A stretch of DNA of 64,000 nucleotides from Streptosporangium roseum DSM 43021 (GCF_000024865.1 NC_013595.1:9920001-9984000), one strand, 5' to 3'. Shown: positions 52,414 through 60,558, numbered from the stretch's first letter. The notes: generated by a model from the letters alone, not told the origin. Program-made: numbers and translations.

Positions 52414-52899
52414 CTACCGGTAGACGACAGCCGGCGCGGACGGTCCGCTCCTTCCGCTCGTCCGGCGGGCGAGAGTGGCCAGCAGCAGCAAGAACGCGGT
52501 CTGGGCGAGCATGCCGGGCGCGAGGGGCGGCGTGGGCCCCACCGACTTGGTGAGGGCGTACCACCAGCGGGAGAGGGCGGGGAGCGTCTCCCACGTGCCG
52601 GCGTTCCCCTGGTCGAGGAAGCCCGCCTCGTGGTTGGCGGCCACGTGGACGTAGACGCCGAACAGCGCCACCAGCAGTACGGCCGACGCGAGCCACCGGA
52701 CCGCCATGATCACACGTGGGGAGTCGTGGAGCGCCGGCAGCACGACCCCTGCCGCGAGGAGGACCAGCGCGCCCCAGGGCAGGCACTGCTCCCAGGTCTG
52801 CCAGTGGCGTTCGGTGGCCAGCTCGAAGGCGGTGCCCAGGATGCTCAGCACGGTCAGGCCTATGAGACCACGGCGCAGGGTCACGGAGCCGCCGTTCAA
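52414..52899 (-). CDS. Small integral membrane protein
   Basis: The 161-residue product has four hydrophobic segments (LIGLTVLSILGTAFELA, WGALVLLAAGVVLPAL, WLASAVLLVALFGVYVHVA and MLAQTAFLLLLATLA) with a conserved-looking HVAANHEAGFLDQGNAG loop between the third and fourth. No known family was recognised. Its TTG start overlaps the TGA stop of the upstream lipoprotein gene (TTGA), which decides the start and suggests coupled translation. The pair may form a membrane complex. An alternative GTG start lies 15 nt downstream. Confidence 0.75.
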   Translation of the reverse strand: MNGGSVTLRRGLIGLTVLSILGTAFELATERHWQTWEQCLPWGALVLLAAGVVLPALHDSPRVIMAVRWLASAVLLVALFGVYVHVAANHEAGFLDQGNAGTWETLPALSRWWYALTKSVGPTPPLAPGMLAQTAFLLLLATLARRTSGRSGPSAPAVVYR

Positions 52900-53240
52900 G
52901 GTGTCAACGCCGATACGATCTTGTCTACCGTGCCCTGGCCCGGGTTGTACTTGGCGAGGTTCTCGCGCAGCGAGGTGAGGTCGCTGTCATCGACGGCGTA
53001 GGGCCGGTATTCGACGACCTCCTTCGCCCACCGTTCGGGGTTGGACACGCCGGCGGCTCTGAGCGCGGCGGCGATCTCGGCCTCGCCGGCGGTGTTCGCC
53101 GACACCCTCGCGGACTGGGTCGATCCGCTTGTGGCCGCCGCGGGGGCGGGCGCCTGCTCCGCCGGCGATCCGCCGCAGGCGGTGAGTGAGCCACAGGCGG
53201 CGAGTGCCGCCAGAGCCAGCTCCGTTTTCCCTGATTTCAC
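52896..53240 (-). CDS. Small lipoprotein
   Basis: The 114-residue product has a signal peptide with lipobox LTACGG (acylated Cys22), a Ser/Ala/Pro linker and a helical C-terminal domain: GEAEIAAALRAAGVSNPERWAKEVVEYRPY and LTSLRENLAKYNPGQGTVDKIVSAL. The domain resembles small helical adaptor or binding modules but no family is assigned. It is exported and anchored to the outer face of the membrane. Its stop overlaps the start of the membrane protein gene. It is the first gene of that two-gene unit. Confidence 0.75.
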   Translation of the reverse strand: MKSGKTELALAALAACGSLTACGGSPAEQAPAPAAATSGSTQSARVSANTAGEAEIAAALRAAGVSNPERWAKEVVEYRPYAVDDSDLTSLRENLAKYNPGQGTVDKIVSALTP

Positions 53241-53450
53241 CGTGATCCGTCCAGTGTGAAGTGCTTACCGGTCACTTTCAGACTGGCCACGTCTTCTCGG
53301 ATCAACCTCTGTGCGGCATGAAAATCAGCTGAGAATGGCGGTGCTCTGGTGCGACGGATACACCGGGGGCCGCCGGTCGTGCGGGAGAACGCCCGCGCGT
53401 GACCGGCGCATGGGGTTGCCGACTCTCCGGACGGGGCGGCCGGGACCGGC

Positions 53451-54482
53451 TCACGCGGGGTAGGCGTGGGTCTCGGTGGCCTTGACCGAGGCCCAGACCC
53501 GCTGGCCGGGACTCAGGTCGAGATCGGCCACGGCGGCGGGGGTGACGTCGGCCGAGGCGGTGAGCGGCCCCTCCAGGTGGATGCGGACGTTGTCGCCGTG
53601 CCGTTCGATCCCCTCGATGCGGGCCTGCCACAGGTTGCGCGGGGTGCCGTCCGGGCGGGTGCGGTACAGGGCGACCGCCGCGGGCGAGAACGCGACGAAC
53701 GCGGGACCGTCGAGGTGGTCGGCGACGCTGAGGAGCATGTCGCCGACCTTGACCTGCTGACCGGCGGCGGTGCCCCGATAGAGGTTGAGGCCGACCAGGC
53801 GGGCGACGTAGTCGGTGCGCGGGCGGCGGGCCACCTCGGCCGGGGTGCCCTGCTGGACGACCGCGCCGTTCTCGATGACCACCAGCCGGTCGGCGAGCAC
53901 CATGGCGTCCAGCGGGTCGTGGGTGACCAGGACGACGGCGCCGTCGAAGTCTGCCAGGTGGCGGCGGAGCCGGGAGCGGATCTCCAGCCGGGTGTGGGCG
54001 TCGAGGGCGGCCAGCGGCTCGTCCAGCAGCAGCAGGCGCGGCTCCACGGCCAGGGCGCGGGCCAGGGCGACGCGCTGGGCCTGGCCGCCCGACAGCTGCC
54101 GGGGCCGGGCGTTCGCGTGCTCGGCCAGCCCGACGCGCCGCAGCCACGCGGCGGCCGTACGGCGCGCGTCGGCTCTGGCGGCGCCGTGGCAGCGCGGGCC
54201 GAAGGCGACGTTCTCCAGCGCGGACAGGTGCGGGAAGAGCAGGTAGTCCTGGAAGACCATGCCGATCGGACGGCGCTCGGCCGCGAACGTGTGCAGCGGG
54301 TCGCCGTCCAGGGTGATGTGGCCGCCGTCCAGGGCGGTGAGCCCGGCCAGGGCGCGCAGCGCGGTGGTCTTGCCCGCGCCGTTGGGGCCGAGCAGGGCGA
54401 CGACCTGGCCGGAGGCGACCTCCAGGTCGATGTCCAGGCGGAAGCGGGGCCGGGCGACGACGAGACGGGCGCGCAGGGTCAT
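53451..54482 (-). CDS. modC: Molybdate ABC transporter ATP-binding protein
   Basis: The 343-residue ATPase has Walker A GPNGAGKTT at about 34-42, the signature LSGGQAQR at about 131 and Walker B LLLLDEPLAALD, plus a C-terminal TOBE/Mop-like domain (residues about 285-343; LEGPLTASADVTPAAVADL) as in ModC. It powers molybdate uptake with ModB and ModA. The ATG overlaps the modB stop by 4 nt (ATGA). RPIGMVFQDYLLFPHLSALEN is the Q-loop region. Sulfate or tungstate transporters are alternatives, but modA upstream favours molybdate. Confidence 0.93.
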   Translation of the reverse strand: MTLRARLVVARPRFRLDIDLEVASGQVVALLGPNGAGKTTALRALAGLTALDGGHITLDGDPLHTFAAERRPIGMVFQDYLLFPHLSALENVAFGPRCHGAARADARRTAAAWLRRVGLAEHANARPRQLSGGQAQRVALARALAVEPRLLLLDEPLAALDAHTRLEIRSRLRRHLADFDGAVVLVTHDPLDAMVLADRLVVIENGAVVQQGTPAEVARRPRTDYVARLVGLNLYRGTAAGQQVKVGDMLLSVADHLDGPAFVAFSPAAVALYRTRPDGTPRNLWQARIEGIERHGDNVRIHLEGPLTASADVTPAAVADLDLSPGQRVWASVKATETHAYPA

Positions 54483-55327
54483 GGGCCGGCCGTCCACTTG
54501 TCGCGCAAACCGGCCAGGATGGCGACGGAGACGGCCAGCAGGACGAGGCTGAGCACGATGGCCGCCTCGGGCTCGGTCTCCAGGGCGAGGTAGACGGCCA
54601 GCGGCATGGTCTGGGTCTGCCCGGGGAAGTTGCCGGCGAAGGTGATGGTGGCCCCGAACTCGCCCAGCGCGCGGGCCCAGCACAGGACGGCTCCCGCCAT
54701 GACGCCCGGCGCGACCAGGGGCAGGGTGACGCGGCGGAAGATGACCCAGCGGGAGGCCCCCAGGGTGGCGGCGGCCTCCTCCAGCCGCAGGTCGGCGGCG
54801 CGCAGCGCGCCCTCGACGCTGATGACCAGGAACGGCATGGCGACGAACGCCTCGGCGATCACCACCCCGGCGGTGGTGAACGGCAGGGTGATGCCGAAGG
54901 TGGCATCCAGCCACTGGCCGATCAGCCCGCGCCGCCCCAGCACGAGCAGCAGCGCGACGCCCCCCACCACCGGAGGCAGCACGAGGGGGACGGTGATCAG
55001 CGCCCGCGCCAGGCGACGGCCGGGGAAGGCGACGCGGGCCAGCAGCCACGCCAGCGGCACGCCGAGCAGCAGGCACAGCAGCGTGGCCAGGGTCGCGGTC
55101 ACCAGCGACAGCCGCAGCGCCTCCAGCACCTGCGGCTCGGCCAGCCGCCGGGCCAGGGTGGACCAGGGCGCGCGCACCAGCAGCCCGGCCAGCGGCAGCA
55201 CCAGGAAGGCCAGGCCGAGCACGGCGGGCAGGACCAGCACCCACGGGAGGCGGCCCGCCGTACCGCCCTCCGGGCCGGAGCGGCGCGACGCGCCGTCCCG
55301 GCCGGCCGATGTCGTGAAAGGTGTCAT
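54479..55327 (-). CDS. modB: Molybdate ABC transporter permease
   Basis: The 282-residue protein has about six membrane helices and the permease EAA motif EEAAATLGASRW..RVTLP that docks on ModC. The N-terminal 30 residues are polar and cytosolic. ARALGEFGATITFAGNFPGQTQT is a conserved family segment. ATG 55327 begins MTPFTTSAGRDG; the frame extends upstream into modA without family sequence, so this start is preferred. It lies 5 bp after the modA stop and overlaps modC by 4 nt, forming a tight operon. Confidence 0.93.
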   Translation of the reverse strand: MTPFTTSAGRDGASRRSGPEGGTAGRLPWVLVLPAVLGLAFLVLPLAGLLVRAPWSTLARRLAEPQVLEALRLSLVTATLATLLCLLLGVPLAWLLARVAFPGRRLARALITVPLVLPPVVGGVALLLVLGRRGLIGQWLDATFGITLPFTTAGVVIAEAFVAMPFLVISVEGALRAADLRLEEAAATLGASRWVIFRRVTLPLVAPGVMAGAVLCWARALGEFGATITFAGNFPGQTQTMPLAVYLALETEPEAAIVLSLVLLAVSVAILAGLRDKWTAGP

Positions 55328-55332
55328 GTCAC

Positions 55333-56124
55333 TCAGGGAGCTTCGAAGCCGGCCCTGGTCAGCACGTCCTTGCCCTGCTGCGACAGGACCAGCTCGACGA
55401 ACTGCCCGGCCCGCTCCGAAGAGGGCGCCTTGGACAGCACGGCGACCGGGTAGTCGTTGATCGCCTTGTCCGCCTCGGGGAAGTCGATGCCCTTGACCTT
55501 GCCGCCGGAGGCGAGCACGTCGGTCCTGTAGACCAGGGCGGCGTCCACCTCGCCGAGCGCCACCTTGGTCAGCGTGGCCTTGACGTCCTGCTCCAGGGTC
55601 ACCGGGGTGACCTTGAGCCCGGCCGCGTCCAGCGCCTTGACCGCCGCCGCGCCGCACGGCACCTGGGCGGCGCACAGGGCGACCTTGACCTTCGGGTCCG
55701 CCAGGTCCGCCAGGCCGTCCACCCCGGCCGGGTTGTCGGCCGGGACGGCGATCTGCAGCTTGTTGCGCGCGAACACGTCCGGGCCGGTGGCCAGGGAGGC
55801 GTCGGTGACGGTCTTCATCGTGGCGGGGCTGGCGGCGGCGAACACGTCGGCCGGGGCGCCCTGGACGATCTGCTGGGCCAGCGTGGCGCTGGAACCGAAG
55901 TTGAACGTCACCGACGTACCCGGGTGGGCGGCCTCGAAGGTCTTGCCCAGCTCGCCGAACGTGCCGGTCAGCGACGCGGCGGCGAACACCGTCAACGTCG
56001 TGGCCTCACCACCGGCGGCGGAGGCCCCGGGGGCGTCCTGGCCGGCGCCGCACCCGGAGAGACCGGCGGCCAGCGTGAGGGCGAGCGGGACCGTGACGGT
56101 CCACCGGGAAAGACGCCTGAACAA
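55333..56124 (-). CDS. modA: Molybdate-binding lipoprotein
   Basis: A 263-residue exported protein with lipobox LSGCGAG and the ModA fold: LTVFAAASLTGTFGELGKTFEA, TFNFGSSATLAQQIVQGAPADVF and KAINDYPVAVLSKAPSSE. The Ser residues in AAASL and SSATL are the expected oxyanion ligands. TTG 56124 is the start, with AAGGAG about 6 nt upstream; no ATG or GTG is available. It captures molybdate outside the membrane and hands it to ModB. It lies downstream of the HTH-Mop regulator gene, 10 bp after its stop. Confidence 0.93.
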   Translation of the reverse strand: MFRRLSRWTVTVPLALTLAAGLSGCGAGQDAPGASAAGGEATTLTVFAAASLTGTFGELGKTFEAAHPGTSVTFNFGSSATLAQQIVQGAPADVFAAASPATMKTVTDASLATGPDVFARNKLQIAVPADNPAGVDGLADLADPKVKVALCAAQVPCGAAAVKALDAAGLKVTPVTLEQDVKATLTKVALGEVDAALVYRTDVLASGGKVKGIDFPEADKAINDYPVAVLSKAPSSERAGQFVELVLSQQGKDVLTRAGFEAP

Positions 56125-56134
56125 GGGGGGCTCC

Positions 56135-56545
56135 TTACTGGCTCACCGCGCGGACGCGGTCGGGGATCTCCACGACGACGTTGGTGGACTTGATCACGGC
56201 GACCGCCACCACCCCCACCTCCAGGCCCAGCTCGTCGGCGGCCTGGCGGCTCATCAGCGACACCACCCGGTACGGCCCGGCGGCGATCTCCACCTGGGCC
56301 ATCACCGCGTCCTTGATCACCTCGGTCACGATCCCGCGGAAGCGGTTACGCGCCGAGGAGTGCCCCGAGCCGTTCTCCGCCTCGATCTGCGAGCGCGCGA
56401 ACGCCGCCAGATCCGCGCCCGCCACCGTCCGGTGGCCGTGCTCGTCCCGGCGGGCCGGAAGCCGACCCGCGTCGACCCATCGGCGGACGGTGTCGGAGCT
56501 GACCCCGAGCAGCGCGGCGGCCTCACTGATCCGAAACGTCGTCAC
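56135..56545 (-). CDS. HTH plus Mop-domain regulator of the mod operon
   Basis: The 136-residue protein joins a MerR/excisionase-type helix-turn-helix (RISEAAALLGVSSDTVRRWVDAG, residues about 4-26) to one molybdate-pterin-binding Mop domain (NRFRGIVTEVIKDAVMAQVEIA then GVVAVAVIKSTNVVVEIPD). It is half the size of classical ModE, which has two Mop copies. It is presumably a molybdate-sensing regulator that needs to dimerise. GTG 56545 is chosen by the HTH alignment. It is the first gene before modA, so it autoregulates the operon by inference. AT-rich DNA with ATATGCAAAGG just upstream may hold its site. Confidence 0.88.
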   Translation of the reverse strand: MTTFRISEAAALLGVSSDTVRRWVDAGRLPARRDEHGHRTVAGADLAAFARSQIEAENGSGHSSARNRFRGIVTEVIKDAVMAQVEIAAGPYRVVSLMSRQAADELGLEVGVVAVAVIKSTNVVVEIPDRVRAVSQ

Positions 56546-56712
56546 GAACGACCACCATACCTTTGCATATTCAGGTCCTGATACCCATATTTCATAGCAA
56601 TCACGTGGCGGCTCTCCATATCCCCATCGCATCTGCGGGACCGAAGAGAGCGGCCGTCTCCGTGCACTCGGGCTCCTTCATCCTCTCCCGAGCCCTCCCC
56701 CCGGATGCGAGT

Positions 56713-56724
56713 TAGCCTGGAATG
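56713..56724 (+). promoter_or_regulatory. Leaderless promoter of the YceI gene
   Basis: TAGCCT (56713-56718) ends 6 nt before GTG 56725 and only 3 nt before ATG 56722. Normal -10 to start-site spacing puts the transcript's first base at the GTG. Confidence 0.55.
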
Positions 56725-57285
56725 GTGAGCATCACCGCTGGTAGCCATGCCTTGGGGCCCGAGTCCGGCCGGCTCCTCGTCAACACGACCCGCACCGGAC
56801 TGGGCGCGAAGGCCGGTCATGATCTCACCATCGAGGTCACCCGCTGGCGCGGCGACGCCACGATCGACATCGCCGACCCGGCCGGCTCCTCGGTGACCGT
56901 CGAGGCCGACGCCGGGTCGTTCGAGGTCCGGGAGGGGACCGGCGGCGTGAAGCCGCTCAGCGACTCCGATCGCCGGGAGATCAAGAGGATCCTCCAGGAG
57001 AAGATCCTTCACGTCGAGAGCCACCCGGCGATCACGTTCCGGTCGACGCGGGTCAGCGGGACCGCGGAGTCGTTCCGCGTCGAGGGCGAGCTCACCATCG
57101 TCGGCGTCACCCGGCCCGTCACGGTGCAGGGCGTGCTGGCCGAGGGCCGCGCACGCGGTTCGGCGGCCATCGCGCAGACCCGATGGGGGATCCGGCCCTA
57201 CTCGGCGTTCTTCGGCACGCTCAAACTCAGCGACGAGGTCGAGGTGCGCTTCGACGTCGGCCTCGCCCCCGCACCGGAGCGGTGA
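56725..57285 (+). CDS. YceI-family lipid-binding-like protein
   Basis: The 186-residue protein is a YceI lipocalin-like barrel: GAKAGHDLTIEVTRWRGDATID, ESHPAITFRSTRVSG and FRVEGELTIVGVTRPVTVQG, the conserved repeat of this family, which binds isoprenoid-type ligands. There is no signal peptide, unlike many homologues. The start is GTG 56725 by promoter spacing; ATG 56722 adds one residue and is the conventional choice. No ribosome site is present. It is monocistronic, followed by a 42-bp tandem array. Ligand unknown. Confidence 0.9.
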   Translation: MSITAGSHALGPESGRLLVNTTRTGLGAKAGHDLTIEVTRWRGDATIDIADPAGSSVTVEADAGSFEVREGTGGVKPLSDSDRREIKRILQEKILHVESHPAITFRSTRVSGTAESFRVEGELTIVGVTRPVTVQGVLAEGRARGSAAIAQTRWGIRPYSAFFGTLKLSDEVEVRFDVGLAPAPER

Positions 57286-57320
57286 CCCCGGCCGGGCGGA
57301 GCCGGTCCGCACGCGTTTGC

Positions 57321-57426
57321 GGGAAGGGCGTGCGCGCTTCGGGGGAATCCGCATGTGCTCCTGGGAAGGGCGTGCGCGCTTCGGGAGAATCCGCATGTGC
57401 TCCCGGGAAGGGCGTGCGCGCTTCGG
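57321..57426. repeat. Tandem 42-bp repeats downstream of YceI
   Basis: Units 57321-57362 and 57363-57404 differ at two or three positions and a 22-bp partial third follows. Each begins GGGAAGGGCGTGCGCGCTTC. The array lies between the YceI stop and the next gene. Confidence 0.92.
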
Positions 57427-57460
57427 AGTCCGTGCACCGCCGGCGCCGCCGGGACGGTGT

Positions 57461-57667
57461 CTACAACCTCTCCACCCGGCGCAGGAACCCGCGCGCGTCC
57501 AGGAAGTCGGCGAGCGACTGGCGGTGCTCCTCGCAGGCCACCCAGGTCTTCTCCCGCTCAGGCGGGTGAATCCGAGGATTGTTCCAGATCAGGGCATACA
57601 ACGCCGCTGCCCGGCAGCCCTTCGCCGAGCAGACCACCGGCTCCGCCTGCTCCACCTGCTCGCTCAT
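57461..57667 (-). CDS. Small zinc-binding-like actinomycete protein
   Basis: The 68-residue product contains VVCSAKGCRAAALYALIWNN and TWVACEEHRQSLADFL, so the arrangement Cys13, Cys18, Cys45 and His48 could bind one zinc ion. The family, as remembered, is frequent in actinomycetes and sometimes mislabelled as acetone carboxylase; its role is unknown. It ends with a helical SLADFLDARGFLRRVE. An ATG start is clear, and no upstream gene shares its transcript. It reads toward the 42-bp repeats. Confidence 0.82.
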   Translation of the reverse strand: MSEQVEQAEPVVCSAKGCRAAALYALIWNNPRIHPPEREKTWVACEEHRQSLADFLDARGFLRRVERL

Positions 57668-57892
57668 CCGCGGCGTCCCTCCGCCCGCGAGACGGCGGTC
57701 CGGCGGCGCCGCCCGCGGGTCCGGGCCGCAGGGAGAACCTTCGGGTGAAGCGTCGACTCGTCCACGGGCTCAGCCTGCCATGCCGGCGGGGAACACGGCC
57801 ACGGCGGGTCCGGGCGCGGTCCGGTGCGACGGCCCGGAGGCCGAGGCGGCCGCGCAGCCCGGCGGCACGGCGCCGGGAGGCGCGGTCGTGTC

Positions 57893-58192
57893 CTACGCGG
57901 CCGAGTCTCCGGTCCAGACGTCGACGAAATCGAGCATCGTCACGGGCGGCTCGGGCGGGCGGAAGCCCAGCGCCTGGGTGACCACCCGGTCGACGACCGG
58001 ATGGAGGCGTTTGTCCACGAAATCGAGGTAGGCCTCTTTGGACTCCCACACCTCCACGTAGCGCAGTCCCTGGTCGGTGTTGTGGGCAAGGTGAAGGATC
58101 ATGCCGGGCGGCGAATCGGGGCCCAGCTCGTCCTTGATCCGGGCGTAGGTGTCGGGGCCGATCGGGACTTCGTAGGTGAACGCGTACGACAT
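57893..58192 (-). CDS. Antibiotic biosynthesis monooxygenase-like (ABM fold) protein
   Basis: The 99-residue protein starts MSYAFTYEVPIGPDTYARIKDEL and contains PGMILHLAHNTDQGLRYVEVWESKEAYLDFVD, the pattern of ferredoxin-like ABM/dimeric alpha-beta barrel proteins, some of which oxidise quinones or polyketides. Key residues cannot be assigned. GGAAGAG lies about 6 nt before the ATG. It is divergent from a TetR regulator with a perfect palindrome in the 52-bp gap, so it is very probably that regulator's target. The upstream ORF start (58270) is inside the TetR promoter and is not used. Confidence 0.78.
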   Translation of the reverse strand: MSYAFTYEVPIGPDTYARIKDELGPDSPPGMILHLAHNTDQGLRYVEVWESKEAYLDFVDKRLHPVVDRVVTQALGFRPPEPPVTMLDFVDVWTGDSAA

Positions 58193-58209
58193 CGCGGCTC
58201 TTCCGTAAT

Positions 58210-58234
58210 TTGATCCGAGACTATCTCGGATCAA
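58210..58234. promoter_or_regulatory. Perfect 11-bp inverted repeat, candidate TetR operator
   Basis: TTGATCCGAGA (58210-58220), spacer CTA and TCTCGGATCAA (58224-58234) form a perfect palindrome between the divergent ABM and TetR genes. It overlaps an AATAAT box that lies 6 nt before the TetR start. Confidence 0.85.
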
Positions 58235-58244
58235 TAATGCGAGC

Positions 58245-58889
58245 ATGACCGCTGACGACAAACGCGTCAAGAGGCGCTACGACACGAGCCTGCGACAGGC
58301 GACCGCGGGCCGTACCAGGCAGGCCATCCTCGACGCGGCCACCGCGCTGTTCCTCGAACGGGGCTACGCGACCACCACCATGGCCGCCGTCGCCGGGCGC
58401 GCCGGGGTCAACACCGACACCGTCTACGCCTCGGTCGGCGCCAAACCCGCGCTCTTCCGCCTCCTCGTCGAGGCGGCGATCTCCGGAGAGGACCACGCGG
58501 TGCCCGCTCCGGAGCGCGACTACGTGAAGGACATCCGGGCCCAGCCCGACCCGGCACGCAAGCTGGCCGTCTACGCGGCCGCGATGAGCCGGATCCACGC
58601 CCGGCTCGGGCCGCTGTTCGGCGTGCTGCAGACGGCCGCGCCGGCCTCACCCGAACTCGCCGAGCTGTGGCACGAGATCGCGGAACGGCGTGCCGCCAAC
58701 ATGCGCCTCCTGGCCGCCGACCTGGCGACGACGGGCCGGCTGAGGATCGAGGTCGAAGAAGCGGCGGACGTCATCTGGGCGACCAACTCCCCCGAGCTCT
58801 ACCTTCTTCTCGTCCGCGACCGCCGGTGGACGCGCGAGCATTACGAGCGATGGCTCGCCGATTCCTGGTGCCGGCTCCTGCTCGCCTGA
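58245..58889 (+). CDS. TetR-family transcriptional regulator
   Basis: A 214-residue repressor with a basic head, TRQAILDAATALFLERGYATTTMAAVAGRAGVNTDTVYASVGAK as its DNA-binding domain (in shorter pieces), and a helical ligand domain ending in WLADSWCRLLL. It is divergent from a small ABM protein gene, and a perfect 25-bp palindrome between them is the likely operator for both. An AATAAT box 6 nt upstream of the ATG suggests a leaderless mRNA. The inducer may be a substrate of the monooxygenase. Confidence 0.93.
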   Translation: MTADDKRVKRRYDTSLRQATAGRTRQAILDAATALFLERGYATTTMAAVAGRAGVNTDTVYASVGAKPALFRLLVEAAISGEDHAVPAPERDYVKDIRAQPDPARKLAVYAAAMSRIHARLGPLFGVLQTAAPASPELAELWHEIAERRAANMRLLAADLATTGRLRIEVEEAADVIWATNSPELYLLLVRDRRWTREHYERWLADSWCRLLLA

Positions 58890-58912
58890 TCCCTGACCTC
58901 GTCGACGGCGGC

Positions 58913-58963
58913 GGCACCGCCGATGTCGCGGCCGGACGCGAGCACCGCGACAGCGGCGGTGCC
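58913..58963. terminator. Large imperfect hairpin between convergent genes
   Basis: GGCACCGCCG-at-GTCGCGG (58913-58931) pairs with CCGCGAC-ag-CGGCGGTGCC (58945-58963). It lies between the TetR and SRPBCC genes and could end both transcripts. Confidence 0.7.
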
Positions 58964-59005
58964 GGGCGGGACGCGTCCGGAGAGCGAGCCCCGCCCGGCG
59001 GTGGA

Positions 59006-59653
59006 TCAGAGCTCGCCGCTCTCGATCGCCTGCTTGAGGGCCGCCTGCGTCTGCTCATGGGAGGCGACGCCGTTCGTGACGACGAAATCGATCAGCGAGG
59101 TGTCCGCGTCGAAGATGAGACGCTCGGTGACCTCGGTCTTCCCGTTGTCCAGCTCCTTGAAGACGATTTTCTGGTGCGTGACGACGCCGGGCAGCGACCA
59201 GGTGTCCGTCTCGTACCTGAGGCCGGCGTGGTCAATGCGCTGTTGCGCGTGTGTCTTGCTGGTGACGATCGTGCCCTGGTACGGGATCTCCTCGATGGCC
59301 GTGAAGTCGATGGTGCGCGTGCCGGCCTGAGACCGGTCGTCGTGGGTGACGACTCGCTTCAGGAACGAATGCATGCCGATGTGATGGTTGATATCCGAAT
59401 ACGCGGCGAACACGTGTTCCACCGGGGCGTCGATCTCGATTGAGATGCTGGCCTTGTCCCGGCTCCGCCCCGACCCCGGAAGGGGAGGGGGTGTGGAGTC
59501 GTAGAACCTGTAGGTGTCCCAAGCGGTCTGCCACTCGGCGGCGAGCTCGGCGTCGCTCTGGGGGACGTCGGCGCGGGCAGGGCCGGAGAAGGCGGTGAGA
59601 ACGAGGGCCGCGGCGAACAGCGGGGTAGCAAGAAGTCGAAGGAGCTTCTTCAC
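59006..59653 (-). CDS. Exported SRPBCC-fold protein
   Basis: The 215-residue protein has a signal peptide (KKLLRLLATPLFAAALVLTAFSGPARA, cleavage near ARADVP) and then a START/SRPBCC-type domain: SISIEIDAPVEHVFAAYSDI, RTIDFTAIEEIPYQGTIV and WSLPGVVTHQKIVFKEL. Such folds bind hydrophobic ligands or cyclise polyketides; export is unusual. GTG 59653 has GAGG 5 nt upstream. The upstream region is AT-rich with a GATAA-TTATC inverted repeat that may hold the promoter. Ligand and role are unknown. Confidence 0.75.
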   Translation of the reverse strand: MKKLLRLLATPLFAAALVLTAFSGPARADVPQSDAELAAEWQTAWDTYRFYDSTPPPLPGSGRSRDKASISIEIDAPVEHVFAAYSDINHHIGMHSFLKRVVTHDDRSQAGTRTIDFTAIEEIPYQGTIVTSKTHAQQRIDHAGLRYETDTWSLPGVVTHQKIVFKELDNGKTEVTERLIFDADTSLIDFVVTNGVASHEQTQAALKQAIESGEL

Positions 59654-59774
59654 ATGTACCTCAAAAAGAGATGATAAGGACAAATGATCTTTTATCGCAT
59701 GTCATCGTGATTTAGAACCCTCGGCCCCTCTGAAAACGCCCGGCCCTGCGAAGTGACGCCTCCCCGGGGCGGAT

Positions 59775-60518
59775 CTATCGCTGTTCCGCGAGCCACTCGT
59801 CGAAGGTGGTCGGCGCGATCCGCGCACCCTCGCCGGGCAGCAGCACGTTGCCGGCCATCGCCAGGCCGAACCTTGCCGACCACGTCGGGACGAGCCTCAC
59901 CGCGCGGCCGCGCGCCTCGTTGGTGCGCCGGGCCATGTCCACCAGGTCCTGCGGCTCGGGCCCGGCGACATCGGCGTAACATCCCTGCGGCTCGCCCACC
60001 GCGATCTCGGCGAGGATGTCGGCCACGTCCGCGGGCGCGACCGGCTGCACGAGCAGCGGCGCGATCATGGCGACACCGTCCTGCTCGGTCCAGCCCGCCA
60101 CCATCTCGGCGAAGTCGTGGAACTGGGTGGCCGGGACGACCGTCCACGGCACCGGCCCCGCGGCCACGAGGCGCTCCTGCTCCCGTTTGCCGGCGTAGTG
60201 CGCGTTGCCCTCGACGCGATGGATCCCGACGATCGACAGCAGCACGTGGTGACGGACACCGGCCCGCTCCTCGGCGGCGAGCAGGTTCCGCGTGGCGGTG
60301 CCGAAGTACGCCACCGTCTCGGCCTCGCCGACCGCCGGCCCGTTGGTCACGTCGACGACCGCCTCGGCACCGGCCAGGGCGTCGTCGAGCCCGTCACCGG
60401 TCGACAGGTCCACGCCGAGGGAGCGGCTGATGCGTACGACGTCGTGCCCGCCCCGTTCGAGGACGGCGACGGTGAGGGCCCCGATGTTCCCGGTCGCGCC
60501 GGCGACTGCGATCCGCAT
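59775..60518 (-). CDS. NAD(P)-binding reductase (NmrA/SDR-like)
   Basis: The 247-residue protein opens with MRIAVAGATGNIGALTVAVL, an atypical SDR/NmrA Rossmann loop (GATGNIG), followed by VLLSIVGIHRVEGNAHYAGKR and an LVAAGPVPWTVVPATQF segment, typical of isoflavone-reductase-like or quinone-sensing proteins. It lacks a clear YxxxK pair. It could reduce a quinone or sense redox state. ATG 60518 has GGAGAG about 7 nt upstream. It is divergent from an Rrf2 gene with an inverted repeat between them, so it is probably that regulator's target. Confidence 0.85.
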   Translation of the reverse strand: MRIAVAGATGNIGALTVAVLERGGHDVVRISRSLGVDLSTGDGLDDALAGAEAVVDVTNGPAVGEAETVAYFGTATRNLLAAEERAGVRHHVLLSIVGIHRVEGNAHYAGKREQERLVAAGPVPWTVVPATQFHDFAEMVAGWTEQDGVAMIAPLLVQPVAPADVADILAEIAVGEPQGCYADVAGPEPQDLVDMARRTNEARGRAVRLVPTWSARFGLAMAGNVLLPGEGARIAPTTFDEWLAEQR

Positions 60519-60558
60519 GATGATCTCTCCTTCTGCTCGCTGTCGAGCAGACAGTATC

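Noticed and set aside
57198..57437. A minus-strand frame with repeated RSAHALP.STCGF
   Set aside because: It is the 42-bp DNA repeat translated; it overlaps the YceI end and lacks a ribosome site.
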